A stretch of DNA of 64,000 nucleotides from Pseudogracilibacillus auburnensis (GCF_003201975.1 NZ_QJJQ01000009.1:62001-126000), one strand, 5' to 3'. Numbered from the stretch's first letter, positions 52,986-62,194 are shown. The notes: generated by a model not told the origin, from the sequence alone. Made by a program: numbers and translations.

Positions 52986-53241
52986 GGATTATACCGTTCG
53001 GAGTTTTTGAATAAATACTTACATAACGAATAGCTATGGAAATATACGGATGTTGGTTTAAACATGCTATTTGGAAACAATAGATTAAAAGAGTTAGGAG
53101 GGGCGTGTGAGTTAGCGCTCCTTTTTACAAAATGGTAAACGAATGTTGCAATTTCACTTTAGTAGAAACATCCCTCTATTCGAGTAAAAATAAATTCTAA
53201 GTCCCTTTAAAATCCTAGATTCCTATTCCACTCAACTCATC

Positions 53242-54087
53242 CTACTCCAATTTTTTCCCCTCTAACAACACAAATTCAAAGCCACGCTCCTTTAACGATG
53301 GAACAGCTTCAATCACGCCTTGTGCGGTTCCGCTAGCGGGCTGGTTCATATGTAACAGAGCGATTGATCCCGGCTCAGCGTTGAGCAATGCATCTCGAAC
53401 CTGATTGCTCGAATATGTCGCACCTGCATCGCCTAAAATATCATAATTCACGACTTCATAGCCGAGCGCATTGGCTAGTTCAACAGCAACCTCATCATAA
53501 TATGCGGTACCAGAACGGAATAAAGACATTTCTTTTCCAGTCAACTCTTGTACTGTTTTGTGGTTATCCATTATTTCGGCATAGACTTCTTCTGCTGATT
53601 CTGTTGCAGCGATTCCCCAAGCTTCTCCACCATCGACAGATAAGGGAGAATGATTCGTACCGTGATTTTCAATTTGAAAGAGAGGCTCTGTAGCTAAATC
53701 GATGAAAATGGATTCATTTTCGAGAATCCATCTTTCGTTTACAAATAAAGTTGCGGGAATTTTTTCTGTCCTTAAAAAATGAATAAGTTCCTCGTCATAA
53801 CCATTACCATACTCTCCTCCGCAAGCATCAAAAGTTAAAGCAATTTCTTTTTCCTCCGTTTGGAACTGATTTTTCACGGCAGTAACATTTTCTCCCCATT
53901 CCATCGGCTCACGTCGTTCAAATGAAGTCAAATCTACGAAAAAGGCCTCCGAATCTACCTCATGTTGTGGTACCTCTTTGTGAATAACATGTCTATTCAT
54001 CTCGTGAACATCAGACGCCACCTTGATGGTTTGCTCACTACACCCTAACAATAATAAGCAGAAAATGAGTAGATACATTCGTTTCAT
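53242..54087 (-). CDS. Polysaccharide deacetylase-family lipoprotein
   Basis: A 281-residue NodB-fold protein anchored as a lipoprotein (LLIFCLLLLGCSEQ). The metal/catalytic motif is TFDACGGEYGNGYDEE, and the His motif is ENHGTNHSPLS; the C-terminal LLHMNQP is the usual closing motif. The second Asp of the classic DD pair appears replaced within DACGG, as in several Bacillus-type homologues. ATG 54087 is chosen because the lipobox follows directly; the frame runs further upstream through a repeat. Confidence 0.82.
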   Translation of the reverse strand: MKRMYLLIFCLLLLGCSEQTIKVASDVHEMNRHVIHKEVPQHEVDSEAFFVDLTSFERREPMEWGENVTAVKNQFQTEEKEIALTFDACGGEYGNGYDEELIHFLRTEKIPATLFVNERWILENESIFIDLATEPLFQIENHGTNHSPLSVDGGEAWGIAATESAEEVYAEIMDNHKTVQELTGKEMSLFRSGTAYYDEVAVELANALGYEVVNYDILGDAGATYSSNQVRDALLNAEPGSIALLHMNQPASGTAQGVIEAVPSLKERGFEFVLLEGKKLE

Positions 54088-54109
54088 CCAGCTTAGCCCC
54101 CATCCGTTA

Positions 54110-54203
54110 CTAGAATCTAATTCTCTATTATACGCGACTAAATCTATTCCTTTTGCATCGCAGTATCCTCTAAAACTAGCATCTAATTCTTTATTATACA
54201 CGA
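54110..54203. repeat. 66-bp direct repeat upstream of the deacetylase
   Basis: CTAGAATCTAATTCTCTATT (54110) and CTAGCATCTAATTCTTTATT (54176) begin near-identical 28-base blocks 66 bp apart. On the minus strand they read YNKELDAS and YNRELDSS in the deacetylase frame. Confidence 0.65.
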
Positions 54204-54240
54204 TTGATTCATATGTTCCCTTTCTGAAAATTATTATGCT

Positions 54241-54298
54241 TTCCTATCGTAATGATAGGGAATTTTGGATTGTTATAGGAAAAAGCTACCTCTATAAT
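54241..54298 (+). promoter_or_regulatory. Promoter and inverted repeat of the thioredoxin-like gene
   Basis: TTGTTA (54270-54275) and TATAAT (54293-54298) are 17 bases apart. CCTATC/GATAGG, a perfect 6-bp inverted repeat with a five-base gap (54243-54259), lies just upstream and may bind a regulator. Confidence 0.6.
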
Positions 54299-54346
54299 AT
54301 AGATATGTAGCATAACTACATAAAATTTACCGAGGAGGTGATGAAG

Positions 54347-54586
54347 ATGGCAAGAGCAGTTTTTTATCATGCGGGTTGTCCCATTTGTGTAGATGCAGAA
54401 CAAGTCGTCTTGGAGTATCTAGACAAAGCAAAAATTAATCCGGAAATCGTCCATCTTGGAACAGAGCGAAATCGCATTGAAGATGCTGAAAAAGCAGGTA
54501 TCAAATCAGTTCCAGCATTAGTGATTGACCAAAACGTATACCATATCAATTATGGTGCGAGTTTAGAAGATGTAAAAAATGGATAA
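54347..54586 (+). CDS. Thioredoxin/glutaredoxin-fold small protein with CPIC motif
   Basis: This 79-residue protein has a redox motif Cys11-Pro-Ile-Cys14 and the cis-Pro segment GIKSVPALVI. It is shorter than thioredoxin and close to glutaredoxin-like or thioredoxin-like domains. AGGAGG eight bases before ATG 54347 fixes the start over GTG 54338 and ATG 54341. A Cys-tailed MarR regulator follows downstream, so a shared thiol or metal stress role is conceivable. Confidence 0.82.
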   Translation: MARAVFYHAGCPICVDAEQVVLEYLDKAKINPEIVHLGTERNRIEDAEKAGIKSVPALVIDQNVYHINYGASLEDVKNG

Positions 54587-54799
54587 CTAGAAACATGTCG
54601 ACATAATTATTTGTGATTTGAACAAAACCATTAGTAAAATAGCAATTTGAACAATGAAAGAAGATGGAAAAGGGTTAAGAGACGTATGTTTGGTATAGGC
54701 TAATCTATTTTTGGGAAAGTATTATCGACGAAAAGGTTGTTGAAGAAGGCGTCAGTGCCAGGCGCCTTCCCTTTTTTTAAAAAGATACTTTTAGAGGAT
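54587..54799. terminator. Spacer with terminator 160 bp after the thioredoxin-like gene
   Basis: GAAGGCG (about 54747) pairs with CGCCTTC, followed by CCTTTTTTT (to 54778). The 160 bp before it hold no ORF. Confidence 0.6.
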
Positions 54800-54995
54800 G
54801 TTCAAAAAGTCCAACAAAAATGACGCATCGAATTTCTGTGTTGGCAGATAAGAAAGGATAAATCCTTTCTTACTGATCACTGGCTAAAGGCGCGACGTCC
54901 CAAGGCTTTTTGATGGGGAGAGTAATCGAAAGAAGCAGGACGTGGCGTTTTTAGCCAGTGGAACTTCTTGGTCCTTATTATCGTCCTTTTTGAAC
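54800..54995. mobile_element. Family B element, short form (196 bp)
   Basis: It has the same terminal repeats (GTTCAAAAAG / CTTTTTGAAC) and flanking interior as 33935-34299, with about 170 bp of the middle absent. Confidence 0.78.
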
Positions 54996-55001
54996 ACGCA
55001 C

Positions 55002-55038
55002 TTTTATCTATTCGATCAAACATGTAAACTAGATAAAA
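55002..55038. promoter_or_regulatory. MarR operator candidate
   Basis: TTTTATCTA (55002-55010) and TAGATAAAA (55030-55038) form a perfect 9-bp inverted repeat with a 19-base gap, 32 bp before the marR-type start. Confidence 0.55.
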
Positions 55039-55069
55039 GAGTGAATACGAAGGGAAGGTGTGCATCAAT

Positions 55070-55678
55070 ATGATATTTGACCCGAAACGTCGAAAGGAAG
55101 AACGTTCAGCCCGAATAGGGATGGCATTATTTCGCATGTCCCAGGCAATAAAAAAGATGACCCAAGCAGAAAGTGATGCCTTAGGATTATCTCCTATTCA
55201 AATTCAAGCGTTACTTTTTGCTACCTATACACGTGGAGAGATGGCAACTGTTGGCAATTTTGCAGATTCCATTGGCACGACGCATGTGACGGCCGTAAAA
55301 ATTATCAATGGACTTGTGAAAAAGGGCCTCATGAGTAAATCGCAAAAGCCCGAAGATCGTCGTGTGACGCTGCTCGTCTTAACATCAAAGGGAGAAGAAG
55401 TCGTTTCCCATATTAAAGGTTTTGGGCACTCTCTCGAAGAAGCGCTACAACCTATTTCAGATGAAACGATAGAAAAATTAGAACTTGGACTTGGCTCGAT
55501 CATTTCTGTTATGGAGAAACGTGGAGATCTTGTCGTAGCAGAACCTTGTTTAGGTTGTATCCATTTCCGTCCACATGCTAACGATGGAGCTACTCCTCAT
55601 TATTGTAACCTTATTCAAAAATATCTTTCCCATGAAGCCTCCCTTAAGGAATGTCCAGAACATACACCTTCTCCTTAA
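55070..55678 (+). CDS. MarR-family regulator with a C-terminal four-cysteine tail
   Basis: This 202-residue winged-helix protein (VGNFADSIGTTHVTAVKIIN, recognition helix; KSQKPEDRRVTLLVLTSKGE, wing) is followed by an extra tail with Cys160-x2-Cys163, Cys179 and Cys195. The tail could hold zinc or an iron-sulfur cluster and make DNA binding redox- or metal-sensitive. ATG 55070 is chosen over GTG 55058 for its spacing from GGAAGG. The upstream inverted repeat suggests autoregulation. Target genes are unknown. Confidence 0.85.
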   Translation: MIFDPKRRKEERSARIGMALFRMSQAIKKMTQAESDALGLSPIQIQALLFATYTRGEMATVGNFADSIGTTHVTAVKIINGLVKKGLMSKSQKPEDRRVTLLVLTSKGEEVVSHIKGFGHSLEEALQPISDETIEKLELGLGSIISVMEKRGDLVVAEPCLGCIHFRPHANDGATPHYCNLIQKYLSHEASLKECPEHTPSP

Positions 55679-55680
55679 AA

Positions 55681-55725
55681 AGGAAATAGTTAATTTCCTC
55701 TTACCCATAATAGGAAACTCCTATT
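55681..55725. promoter_or_regulatory. Two palindromes between marR-type gene and glyA
   Basis: AGGAAAT/ATTTCCT (55681-55699) may end the marR-type transcript, though the T-run is poor. AATAGGA-AAC-TCCTATT (55709-55725) is a perfect 7-3-7 palindrome that could be an operator for glyA. Confidence 0.4.
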
Positions 55726-55851
55726 AAAATGATAACTTATATTGTATTGTATAATCGTTCTCGATTATTTATACTAAAAGAGTGTATAGAATTCAATTTG
55801 TGATTTTTTAATATAATTACCTGAAAATTTTTAAAAAAGAAGGCTGATACA

Positions 55852-57105
55852 ATGAACCATTTACTTACCCAAGATTCTCTGATTGATGTGGCGATAAAAA
55901 AAGAGCTTGAACGACAACGGAATCACATTGAACTGATCGCTTCAGAAAATTTTGTCAGTGAAGCGGTAATGGAGGCAATGGGAACGGTCCTAACAAACAA
56001 ATATGCGGAAGGTTATCCTGGAGAAAGATATTACGGCGGATGTGAATATATGGATGTCGTAGAAGAATTGGCACGCCAGAGAGTGAAGGCACTTTTCGGT
56101 GCAGAACACGCCAATGTGCAACCTCACTCGGGAGCTCAGGCAAATATGGCGGTCTATTTTTCCGCAGTAGAAGTTGGCGATACGATTCTTGGAATGAACC
56201 TCTCTCATGGAGGGCATTTAACACATGGAAGTCCTGTCAATATGTCTGGAAAATTGTATCACTTTATCCAGTACGGAGTGAACAAGCAAACGATGCTTAT
56301 TGATTATGACGAAGTGCGAGACCTAGCACGGAAGCACAAGCCAAGAATGATCGTTGTAGGAGCTAGTGCTTATCCTCGGGCAATTGATTTTGAACGATTT
56401 GCCGAGATTGCTAGAGAAGTAAATGCACTGTTTTTAGTAGATATGGCACATATTGCGGGAATTGTTGCAGCTGGTCTTCATCCTAACCCTGTTCCGTATG
56501 CCGATTTTGTCACAACTACGACCCACAAAACTTTACGCGGACCAAGGGGTGGGGTTATTTTATGCAAAAAACAATGGGCCAAAAAGATTGATAAGGCAGT
56601 TTTTCCTACTATACAAGGTGGTCCATTGATGCATATGATTGCAGCAAAAGCGGTCGGTTTTGGAGAAAATGCCCACCCTGAATTTATCACCTATATGAAA
56701 CAAGTACTACAAAACGCAAAAACTTTAGCAGAAGCATTAATGGCAGAAGGTCTCCATGTTGTTACAGGCGGGACAGATAACCATTTAATCCTTCTAGATC
56801 TTCGCAATATCGGAATTACTGGAAAAGAGGCACAATACTTGCTTGATGAGATCGGCATTACCGTTAATAAAAATATCCTTCCTTTTGACACGGCAAGCCC
56901 GAATGTTACGAGTGGGATTCGGGTTGGAACACCAGCCGCAACAACTAGAGGAATGGGAACAGAAGAGATGAAAATGATTGCTAAAATCATTGCACAAGTT
57001 TTAAAATATCCACATCATTCAAGTATACAGGCACAAATGAGTATAAAGGTAAAAGAGATAACTTCTCAATTCCCATTATATGAACAGGGAATGAGTGTGA
57101 GGTAG
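55852..57105 (+). CDS. glyA: Serine hydroxymethyltransferase
   Basis: A 417-residue PLP enzyme that interconverts serine and glycine with tetrahydrofolate. Motifs include [26 protein letters not shown] and the PLP-Lys226 in [14 protein letters not shown]. Length is normal. The context is unusual: it is not beside upp or the atp operon, as is common for housekeeping glyA in Bacillales. It lies near a LysR gene and serC, so it may be a second copy serving serine/glycine catabolism or supply. Confidence 0.93.
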   Translation: MNHLLTQDSLIDVAIKKELERQRNHIELIASENFVSEAVMEAMGTVLTNKYAEGYPGERYYGGCEYMDVVEELARQRVKALFGAEHANVQPHSGAQANMAVYFSAVEVGDTILGMNLSHGGHLTHGSPVNMSGKLYHFIQYGVNKQTMLIDYDEVRDLARKHKPRMIVVGASAYPRAIDFERFAEIAREVNALFLVDMAHIAGIVAAGLHPNPVPYADFVTTTTHKTLRGPRGGVILCKKQWAKKIDKAVFPTIQGGPLMHMIAAKAVGFGENAHPEFITYMKQVLQNAKTLAEALMAEGLHVVTGGTDNHLILLDLRNIGITGKEAQYLLDEIGITVNKNILPFDTASPNVTSGIRVGTPAATTRGMGTEEMKMIAKIIAQVLKYPHHSSIQAQMSIKVKEITSQFPLYEQGMSVR

Positions 57106-57235
57106 GGAAGGATCGTCGGTGCGTAAGCGACTAGGATAAGGGAGAGTTTAAAATAGCTGAATTGGTAGACAATGCCGATAAAAGTTTTAGGAAAAAATGA
57201 GCGCATATTTTCGAGATTAGGTGTTGTCGATGATA

Positions 57236-57262
57236 GGGGCAGAATTTCTGCCCCCATTTATT
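57236..57262 (+). terminator. Terminator between glyA and the LysR gene
   Basis: GGGGCAGA and TCTGCCCC form an 8-bp stem with a three-base loop; a weak T-rich stretch (CATTTATT) follows. Confidence 0.65.
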
Positions 57263-57290
57263 CAGCGGGAATGAGTAGTATAGTAGAAAA

Positions 57291-58187
57291 TTAGTTAAAA
57301 CGTTCACTTTTGACCGTCTTAATTAATTCTTCCATAAATACACGGCTCGCCGCACATAAATGTTTATTTTTCCGATAAGCAATACCAATTTGGGTAGTAA
57401 GCTCAGGATTTTGAATAGGTATCGTCTTAATCTGTTCATGATTCACATAATCAAGATACGCTTTCGGTAAAATGGTCACACCAACTTTATTTTTAACCAT
57501 ATTCATAATTGATTCCATTGTCGTCATTTCCATCACTGGCTCTGGTGTGAAATCAAGCGAGCGGCATTTGTCATTAATCAGTTTGCGCATGAAATACGTA
57601 CTCGGTAATAGAATGGATGGAACCTCTTTTAAAATTTCCAGTGTAACAAAAGGTTCCTGTGCAACAGGATGATCGGCATGTATTGCAAGAGCAAGATTTT
57701 CTCTATAGAGCGGGATCGTTTCCAGATCATCATGCTCCATCGGTAATAATACGATTCCTAAATCAAGTTTGTTTTGCAAGAGTTCGGTGTAAATATCACC
57801 AGTTCGCAGACCGAGAATGGACAGCTCTACATTAGGATAACTGTTGTGAAATTTCATTACTGTTGGCGGAAGTAAATAATTGACTACTGTAAGGAGTGCA
57901 CCGATTTTCAACGTACCCCTTGTTAATCCTTGAATTTCACTAATCGCCGCCCGGGCTTGTGAGAGCTCATGGAACACATTGTAACAATGATGCTGTAACG
58001 TTTTTCCGGCTTCTGTCATAATCGTTTTTTTGCCAACGCGATCAAACAGAGGAGTGCCAACCTCGTGCTCAAGCAAAGCAATTTGCTGACTTAGCGACGG
58101 TTGAGCAATGCCAAGCTTTTCAGCAGCACGGGTAAAATGCAGTTCTTGACAAAGCATCATAAAATATTCTAATTGCTTTAATTCCAT
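57291..58187 (-). CDS. LysR-family transcriptional regulator
   Basis: A 298-residue regulator. The N-terminal helix-turn-helix is FTRAAEKLGIAQPSLSQQIA; a periplasmic-binding-type effector domain follows. GGAGGAG precedes ATG 58187 and fixes the start over the longer frame from 58226. It is divergent from serC with an 86-bp gap that holds a T-N11-A motif, so serC is the likely target; glyA behind it may be another. Confidence 0.92.
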   Translation of the reverse strand: MELKQLEYFMMLCQELHFTRAAEKLGIAQPSLSQQIALLEHEVGTPLFDRVGKKTIMTEAGKTLQHHCYNVFHELSQARAAISEIQGLTRGTLKIGALLTVVNYLLPPTVMKFHNSYPNVELSILGLRTGDIYTELLQNKLDLGIVLLPMEHDDLETIPLYRENLALAIHADHPVAQEPFVTLEILKEVPSILLPSTYFMRKLINDKCRSLDFTPEPVMEMTTMESIMNMVKNKVGVTILPKAYLDYVNHEQIKTIPIQNPELTTQIGIAYRKNKHLCAASRVFMEELIKTVKSERFN

Positions 58188-58208
58188 CAAACATTCTCCT
58201 CCCGTCAA

Positions 58209-58231
58209 AATGATAGGGTGTAACAATCATT
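58209..58231. promoter_or_regulatory. LysR-type T-N11-A operator between lysR-type gene and serC
   Basis: AATGAT (58209-58214) and ATCATT (58226-58231) form a perfect inverted repeat separated by 11 bases, the canonical LysR-box spacing. Confidence 0.7.
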
Positions 58232-58273
58232 ATAAAATAAACAATTAAAAAAAGCTATTAAAGGAGAGTAGAA

Positions 58274-59359
58274 ATGAAACAAGTATATAACTTCAACGCA
58301 GGACCGGCAATGTTTCCATTAGAAGTCTTGCAGCAAGTACAGGCAGAACTTCGTGACTTGCAAGGAACTGGTTTATCCGTTCTTGAAATATCACATAGAA
58401 GTAAAGAATATGAACAAATCAATGAAGAAACGCAACAATTGTTGAAAGAACTACTTGGGATTTCATCCGAATATGACGTGCTATTTATGCAAGGAGGCGC
58501 AAGCACGCAATTTGCGATGGTACCGATGAATTTTTTAACGGAAGGACGCGTCGCGAACTATATAGAGAGCGGGACATGGTCGCACAAAGCAGTAGAGGAA
58601 GCAAAAAAAATAGGACGGACGGAAATTTTAGCAAGCTCGGAAGCTGATCAATTTCGAAAAGTTCCTGACCTTCAAGGATTGAAAATTCATCCAGAAGCGG
58701 CTTACGTTCATCTCACATCCAATGAAACAATAGCGGGAACTCAGTACCGCGATTTTATTAGCACAGGGGAAATACCACTGATTGTAGATATGTCTAGTGA
58801 TATTTTGTCCCGGGAAATAAATGTATCAAATTTTTCCCTTATTTATGCCGGCGCCCAGAAAAACTTAGGACCCTCTGGTGTCACAGTTGTCATCGTCAAA
58901 CGCGAGCTATTGCACCGGATTCCTAACAGTATCCCTAATATGATGAATTATCAGGTTCATGCACAAAAGAACTCGTTATACAACACACCTCCTGTTTTTG
59001 CTGTATATATGGTAAACCTAATGTTGAAATGGATTCAAAAAAACGGTGGTGTGAAAGGGATGGAACAGCGTAACCAACTAAAGGCCAATTTGATCTATCG
59101 CACGATCGACAATAGTGAAGGATTTTACAACGGACTTGCACATGTAGAAAGCCGATCAATGATGAATGTTACATTTAGCGTTGTGAATGACGAATTGGAA
59201 AAGGAATTTTTACGACAAGCAGAGGAAAATGGATTTGTAGGCTTGAAAGGGCATAGGGATGCAGGGCATCTACGTGTTTCGATGTATAATGCAGTTCCCT
59301 ATGAACAATGCAAAGCCCTAACAGACTTTATGGATGACTTTCAAAAGCGATTTGGGTAG
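58274..59359 (+). CDS. serC: Phosphoserine aminotransferase
   Basis: This 361-residue PLP enzyme of serine biosynthesis converts 3-phosphohydroxypyruvate to phosphoserine. FNAGPAMFPLEVLQQVQ opens the protein, GGASTQFAMVPMN binds phosphate, and PLP-Lys196 is in AGAQKNLGPSG. AAAGGAGAG precedes the ATG. No serA or serB is adjacent. Its divergence from a LysR gene suggests regulated expression. Confidence 0.95.
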   Translation: MKQVYNFNAGPAMFPLEVLQQVQAELRDLQGTGLSVLEISHRSKEYEQINEETQQLLKELLGISSEYDVLFMQGGASTQFAMVPMNFLTEGRVANYIESGTWSHKAVEEAKKIGRTEILASSEADQFRKVPDLQGLKIHPEAAYVHLTSNETIAGTQYRDFISTGEIPLIVDMSSDILSREINVSNFSLIYAGAQKNLGPSGVTVVIVKRELLHRIPNSIPNMMNYQVHAQKNSLYNTPPVFAVYMVNLMLKWIQKNGGVKGMEQRNQLKANLIYRTIDNSEGFYNGLAHVESRSMMNVTFSVVNDELEKEFLRQAEENGFVGLKGHRDAGHLRVSMYNAVPYEQCKALTDFMDDFQKRFG

Positions 59360-59376
59360 GAAAAAGGTTTCGTTCA

Positions 59377-59757
59377 TTTTTTAAGTGCGGAATCTGGAGC
59401 ATTCATTGCGGAAATTCCATACACGATTGCGGGAAAACCTAGGTTCATTGCGGAAATTTCATACACGATTGCGTAAAACACATGTGTCATTGCGGAAATT
59501 TCACACACAAGTGCGGAAAACTTAGGCTCATTGCGGGAATTTCACACACAAGTGCGGGAAAACTTAGGTTCATTGCGGAAATTTCATACACAAGTGCGGA
59601 AAAACCTAGGTTCATTGCGGAAATTCCACACACAAGTGCGGGAAAACTTAGGCTCATTGCGTAAATTTCATACACAATTGCGTAAAACATATGTGTCATT
59701 GCCGAAATTTCCTATACAATTGCGGAAGGCCATATGCTCATTACGGAGAAAAATGAC
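59377..59757. repeat. Intergenic phased array 10 (42-bp super-repeat)
   Basis: About eighteen GCGGAAA/GCGTAAA words stand at 21-base steps. Units alternate between (ACC/ACT)TAGGTTCATT and TTTCATACACAAGT endings, so the true period is 42. It is the longest array in the window. Because 21 is a multiple of three it creates spurious repetitive ORFs. Confidence 0.94.
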
Positions 59758-59916
59758 CCATCCAGTAATTTTGAGCAAGCAATATGGAGTGCTGAGCGCC
59801 AACTGAGGGGATTCCGTATATTTTATGTGCTTTTATTACCAATCAGCTCATCAGTTTATTAGGTCGCAACTACAAACTATAAAAAATCATCACATACGAA
59901 AGTTGAGGTCGTTCTG

Positions 59917-60600
59917 ATGGAATATTATAAAATATTATCAATCAATGTAGGGAAGCCAATCGAAGTGCCATTTAAAAATAAAAATATTGCTACAGGAATA
60001 TTTAAGGCACCTATCGAAGAATCAGTATATCTATCTTCGGTAAATTTTGAAGGTGATGGTCAAGGTGACCTTGTGCACCATGGAGGAAAAGAGAAGGCTG
60101 TTTGTGTTTTTCCGATTGAACATTATCCGTTTTATGAAAATACTTTAAAACAGTCGTTAAGTTATGGAGCATTTGGAGAAAATTTAACGACGGAGGGATT
60201 AGTGGAAACGGAAGTTTGTATTGGTGACATATTTAAACTTGGAAATGCCACTGTTCAAGTTAGCCAACCAAGACAGCCGTGTTATAAACTGTCCGTAAAG
60301 TATGACATGCGAGAATTGCCGTTGATTGTTCAAGAAACTGGTTTTACCGGATATTACCTTCGAGTTTTGGAAGAAGGAGCTGTGTCAAAATTAGATGGTT
60401 TAATCCGTATTTATTCTCATCCCTTAGCAGTTACCGTTTCATATGCCAATCGTATCATGCACCATGATAAGCAGGATATCGAGGGTATTAATAAGTTACT
60501 CGAAGTGGAAGAACTATCAACAAATTGGAAAAAAACATTTTTAAAACGTTTAGAGGGTAAAGAAACCGATCCACTGAAAAGATTAACAGGTAATGAATGA
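59917..60600 (+). CDS. MOSC-domain protein (YiiM-like)
   Basis: A 227-residue MOSC protein with YGAFGENLTTEGL, the conserved Cys122 in QPRQPCYKLS and the GGKEKAV loop. MOSC proteins handle sulfur or molybdenum-cofactor-dependent reductions; YiiM-type members reduce N-hydroxylated bases in E. coli. TTGAGG precedes the ATG. Confidence 0.88.
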   Translation: MEYYKILSINVGKPIEVPFKNKNIATGIFKAPIEESVYLSSVNFEGDGQGDLVHHGGKEKAVCVFPIEHYPFYENTLKQSLSYGAFGENLTTEGLVETEVCIGDIFKLGNATVQVSQPRQPCYKLSVKYDMRELPLIVQETGFTGYYLRVLEEGAVSKLDGLIRIYSHPLAVTVSYANRIMHHDKQDIEGINKLLEVEELSTNWKKTFLKRLEGKETDPLKRLTGNE

Positions 60601-60670
60601 AATGGAAATGTTCGATTTTTAGTTAATTAATTTCACTAGGAAAATAAATGTAAGGATCGATCAATGGAGG

Positions 60671-60702
60671 AACGCCCGTATTTTCTTCTTCCTACGGGCG
60701 TT
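60671..60702. terminator. Strong hairpin after the MOSC gene
   Basis: AACGCCCGTA and TACGGGCGTT form a perfect 10-bp stem with a 12-base loop. There is no T-run, so terminator function is likely but not certain. Confidence 0.5.
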
Positions 60703-60796
60703 AAAAACTACGGGTTTACTAAATTTTCCGTAACGTTGCGATCTTGGGGAACGATAGCAATAATTAAGAAAATAACCAACATTCATGCTACATTTC

Positions 60797-61697
60797 TTAC
60801 ATTAACTGTTTCAATTGCTCAATTTCGTCATTAGTTAATCGAGTTAATTTGCTTATTTTATCAATAGGAAAGCCGTCTTTTAACATTTCTAGAGCAACTT
60901 CTTTTTTTCCGTGTACCCTTCCTAGTCTCTTTCCTTCTTCTTCATAAGAAATAGGAATTTTTAAAATCTTATCAGCATCCTCAAGCTTTCTAGCCTCCTT
61001 CACAAACATTTCCTCCTCTTCTTTAGTTAATTTCAAATAAGATTCAAAAAATCCATAAAGTAATCTGTGCTGTGCCTTATTTACTTGTAGACGAGCCAAA
61101 ATTTGCATAAATTCAAGCTTTACTTGCACTCGCTCCTTATAGCTAAAGCCCATTTTGCTAAGTAATGCAGCATATAGGGTTATCTTTTTTCATGAATTTT
61201 CTCCAGTTTTGCTTTCGTAAATGAATTTTTAAATATTGAAAATGTAAGACTTTCAAATGCAAAAACTGCATATTAAATACATCTTCCTCCCAATTTTCAT
61301 CGTAACTGAAAACCGCAATTGGGATAATTGGTTTATGAAATTTATTATAAAGCAAGCTGAAATATTTAAACATTCTGTTATTAAAAGTTTTTTGCTCGTA
61401 ACTCTGAGGTTCAATATGGATGATAATTAATGTATCTGTTTCTTTCCACTTTACTTTGACGGCAATATCAAGTCTCCTCACTTCACCATCAATTAAATTA
61501 GTGAATATTTCTTCAGGTATGGGAGTAATGTGTTGGAAATCGATTTGTGCATGAAATTCTGGGAAAAATGCTTCAAGAAACTCTTCAAAAAATTCATTGA
61601 TTAGTTGTTTGAATAAAAGATCGTGCTTCGTATACTGCGAGGAATTTTCTTTGATTAAAAAATTGTTCCATGTTGTTGAAACGCTTGTTGAAATCAT
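60797..61697 (-). pseudogene. Rpn-family recombination-promoting nuclease/transposase, frameshifted
   Basis: Two minus-strand frames join into one Rpn protein of about 300 residues (PD-(D/E)XK nuclease: RRLDIAVKVKWKETDTLIII, then HIEPQ). The first ends KKDNPICCIT-stop and the second begins SKMGFSYKERVQ. Removing one base near 61172 restores KKDNPIAALLSKMGFSY across the junction. Start at ATG 61697 after GAGAGGGG. Rpn proteins promote RecA-independent recombination and are often mobile; this copy looks inactivated by a single insertion, unless the base is a sequencing error. Confidence 0.85.
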
Positions 61698-61894
61698 TAT
61701 AACACACCCCTCTCTTAATGGATGAGTATCATGATGAAGTTCTATAAATAGTATAATACAAAACAATAATGAGAACAAGTGTTTCTCTTCGGGGTAATTA
61801 GTAAAAAATGAAAGAAGAGACAAGTAGGAAAATCTGGTGACGTGTAAAAACAAGCGAGCAATTTCGAGAGTATTTAAAAACTAGTAAATTACTT

Positions 61895-62105
61895 TGGGTG
61901 CGTAAAATTTTCTGAAAGTGCGCAAAATCTTGGGTCTTTTGCGGAAAGTTCATATGTAAGTGCGGAAAAATAACATAAAGTGCGTAAATTTTTAATACAA
62001 GTGCGGAAAAATTTAAAAAAGTGCGCAAACCCTGATTGCGATTGCTGAAATTTCTAGCGCAAGTGCGTAAAAACAGCATAGAAGTGCGGAGCAAGTACGC
62101 AAAAA
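61895..62105. repeat. Intergenic phased array 11
   Basis: About ten GCG(T/C/G)AAA words preceded by AGT or ATT stand at 20-21-base steps. Confidence 0.88.
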
Positions 62106-62165
62106 AATATGCAAGCAATAAAGTCTTTATGCGACTGTTAGAAATAAGAAGTTCCAACCAATCAT

Positions 62166-62194
62166 AAAAAAACTCTAGCAAATCTGCTAGAGTT
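62166..62194 (-). terminator. Terminator of the NlpC/P60 gene
   Basis: AACTCTAGCA and TGCTAGAGTT form a 10-bp stem with a four-base loop, and TTTTTTT follows on the minus strand, 12 bases after the stop. Confidence 0.92.

Noticed and set aside
52331-53080. Minus-strand ORFs reading FEKVRKLQFHCA repeatedly
   Set aside because: Translation of array 9 and of the antisense of the glucosaminidase gene.
59482-59806. ORFs with repeated HTSAGKLRFIAE-like peptides
   Set aside because: They are translations of array 10; a 21-bp period keeps any frame open. No ribosome site.
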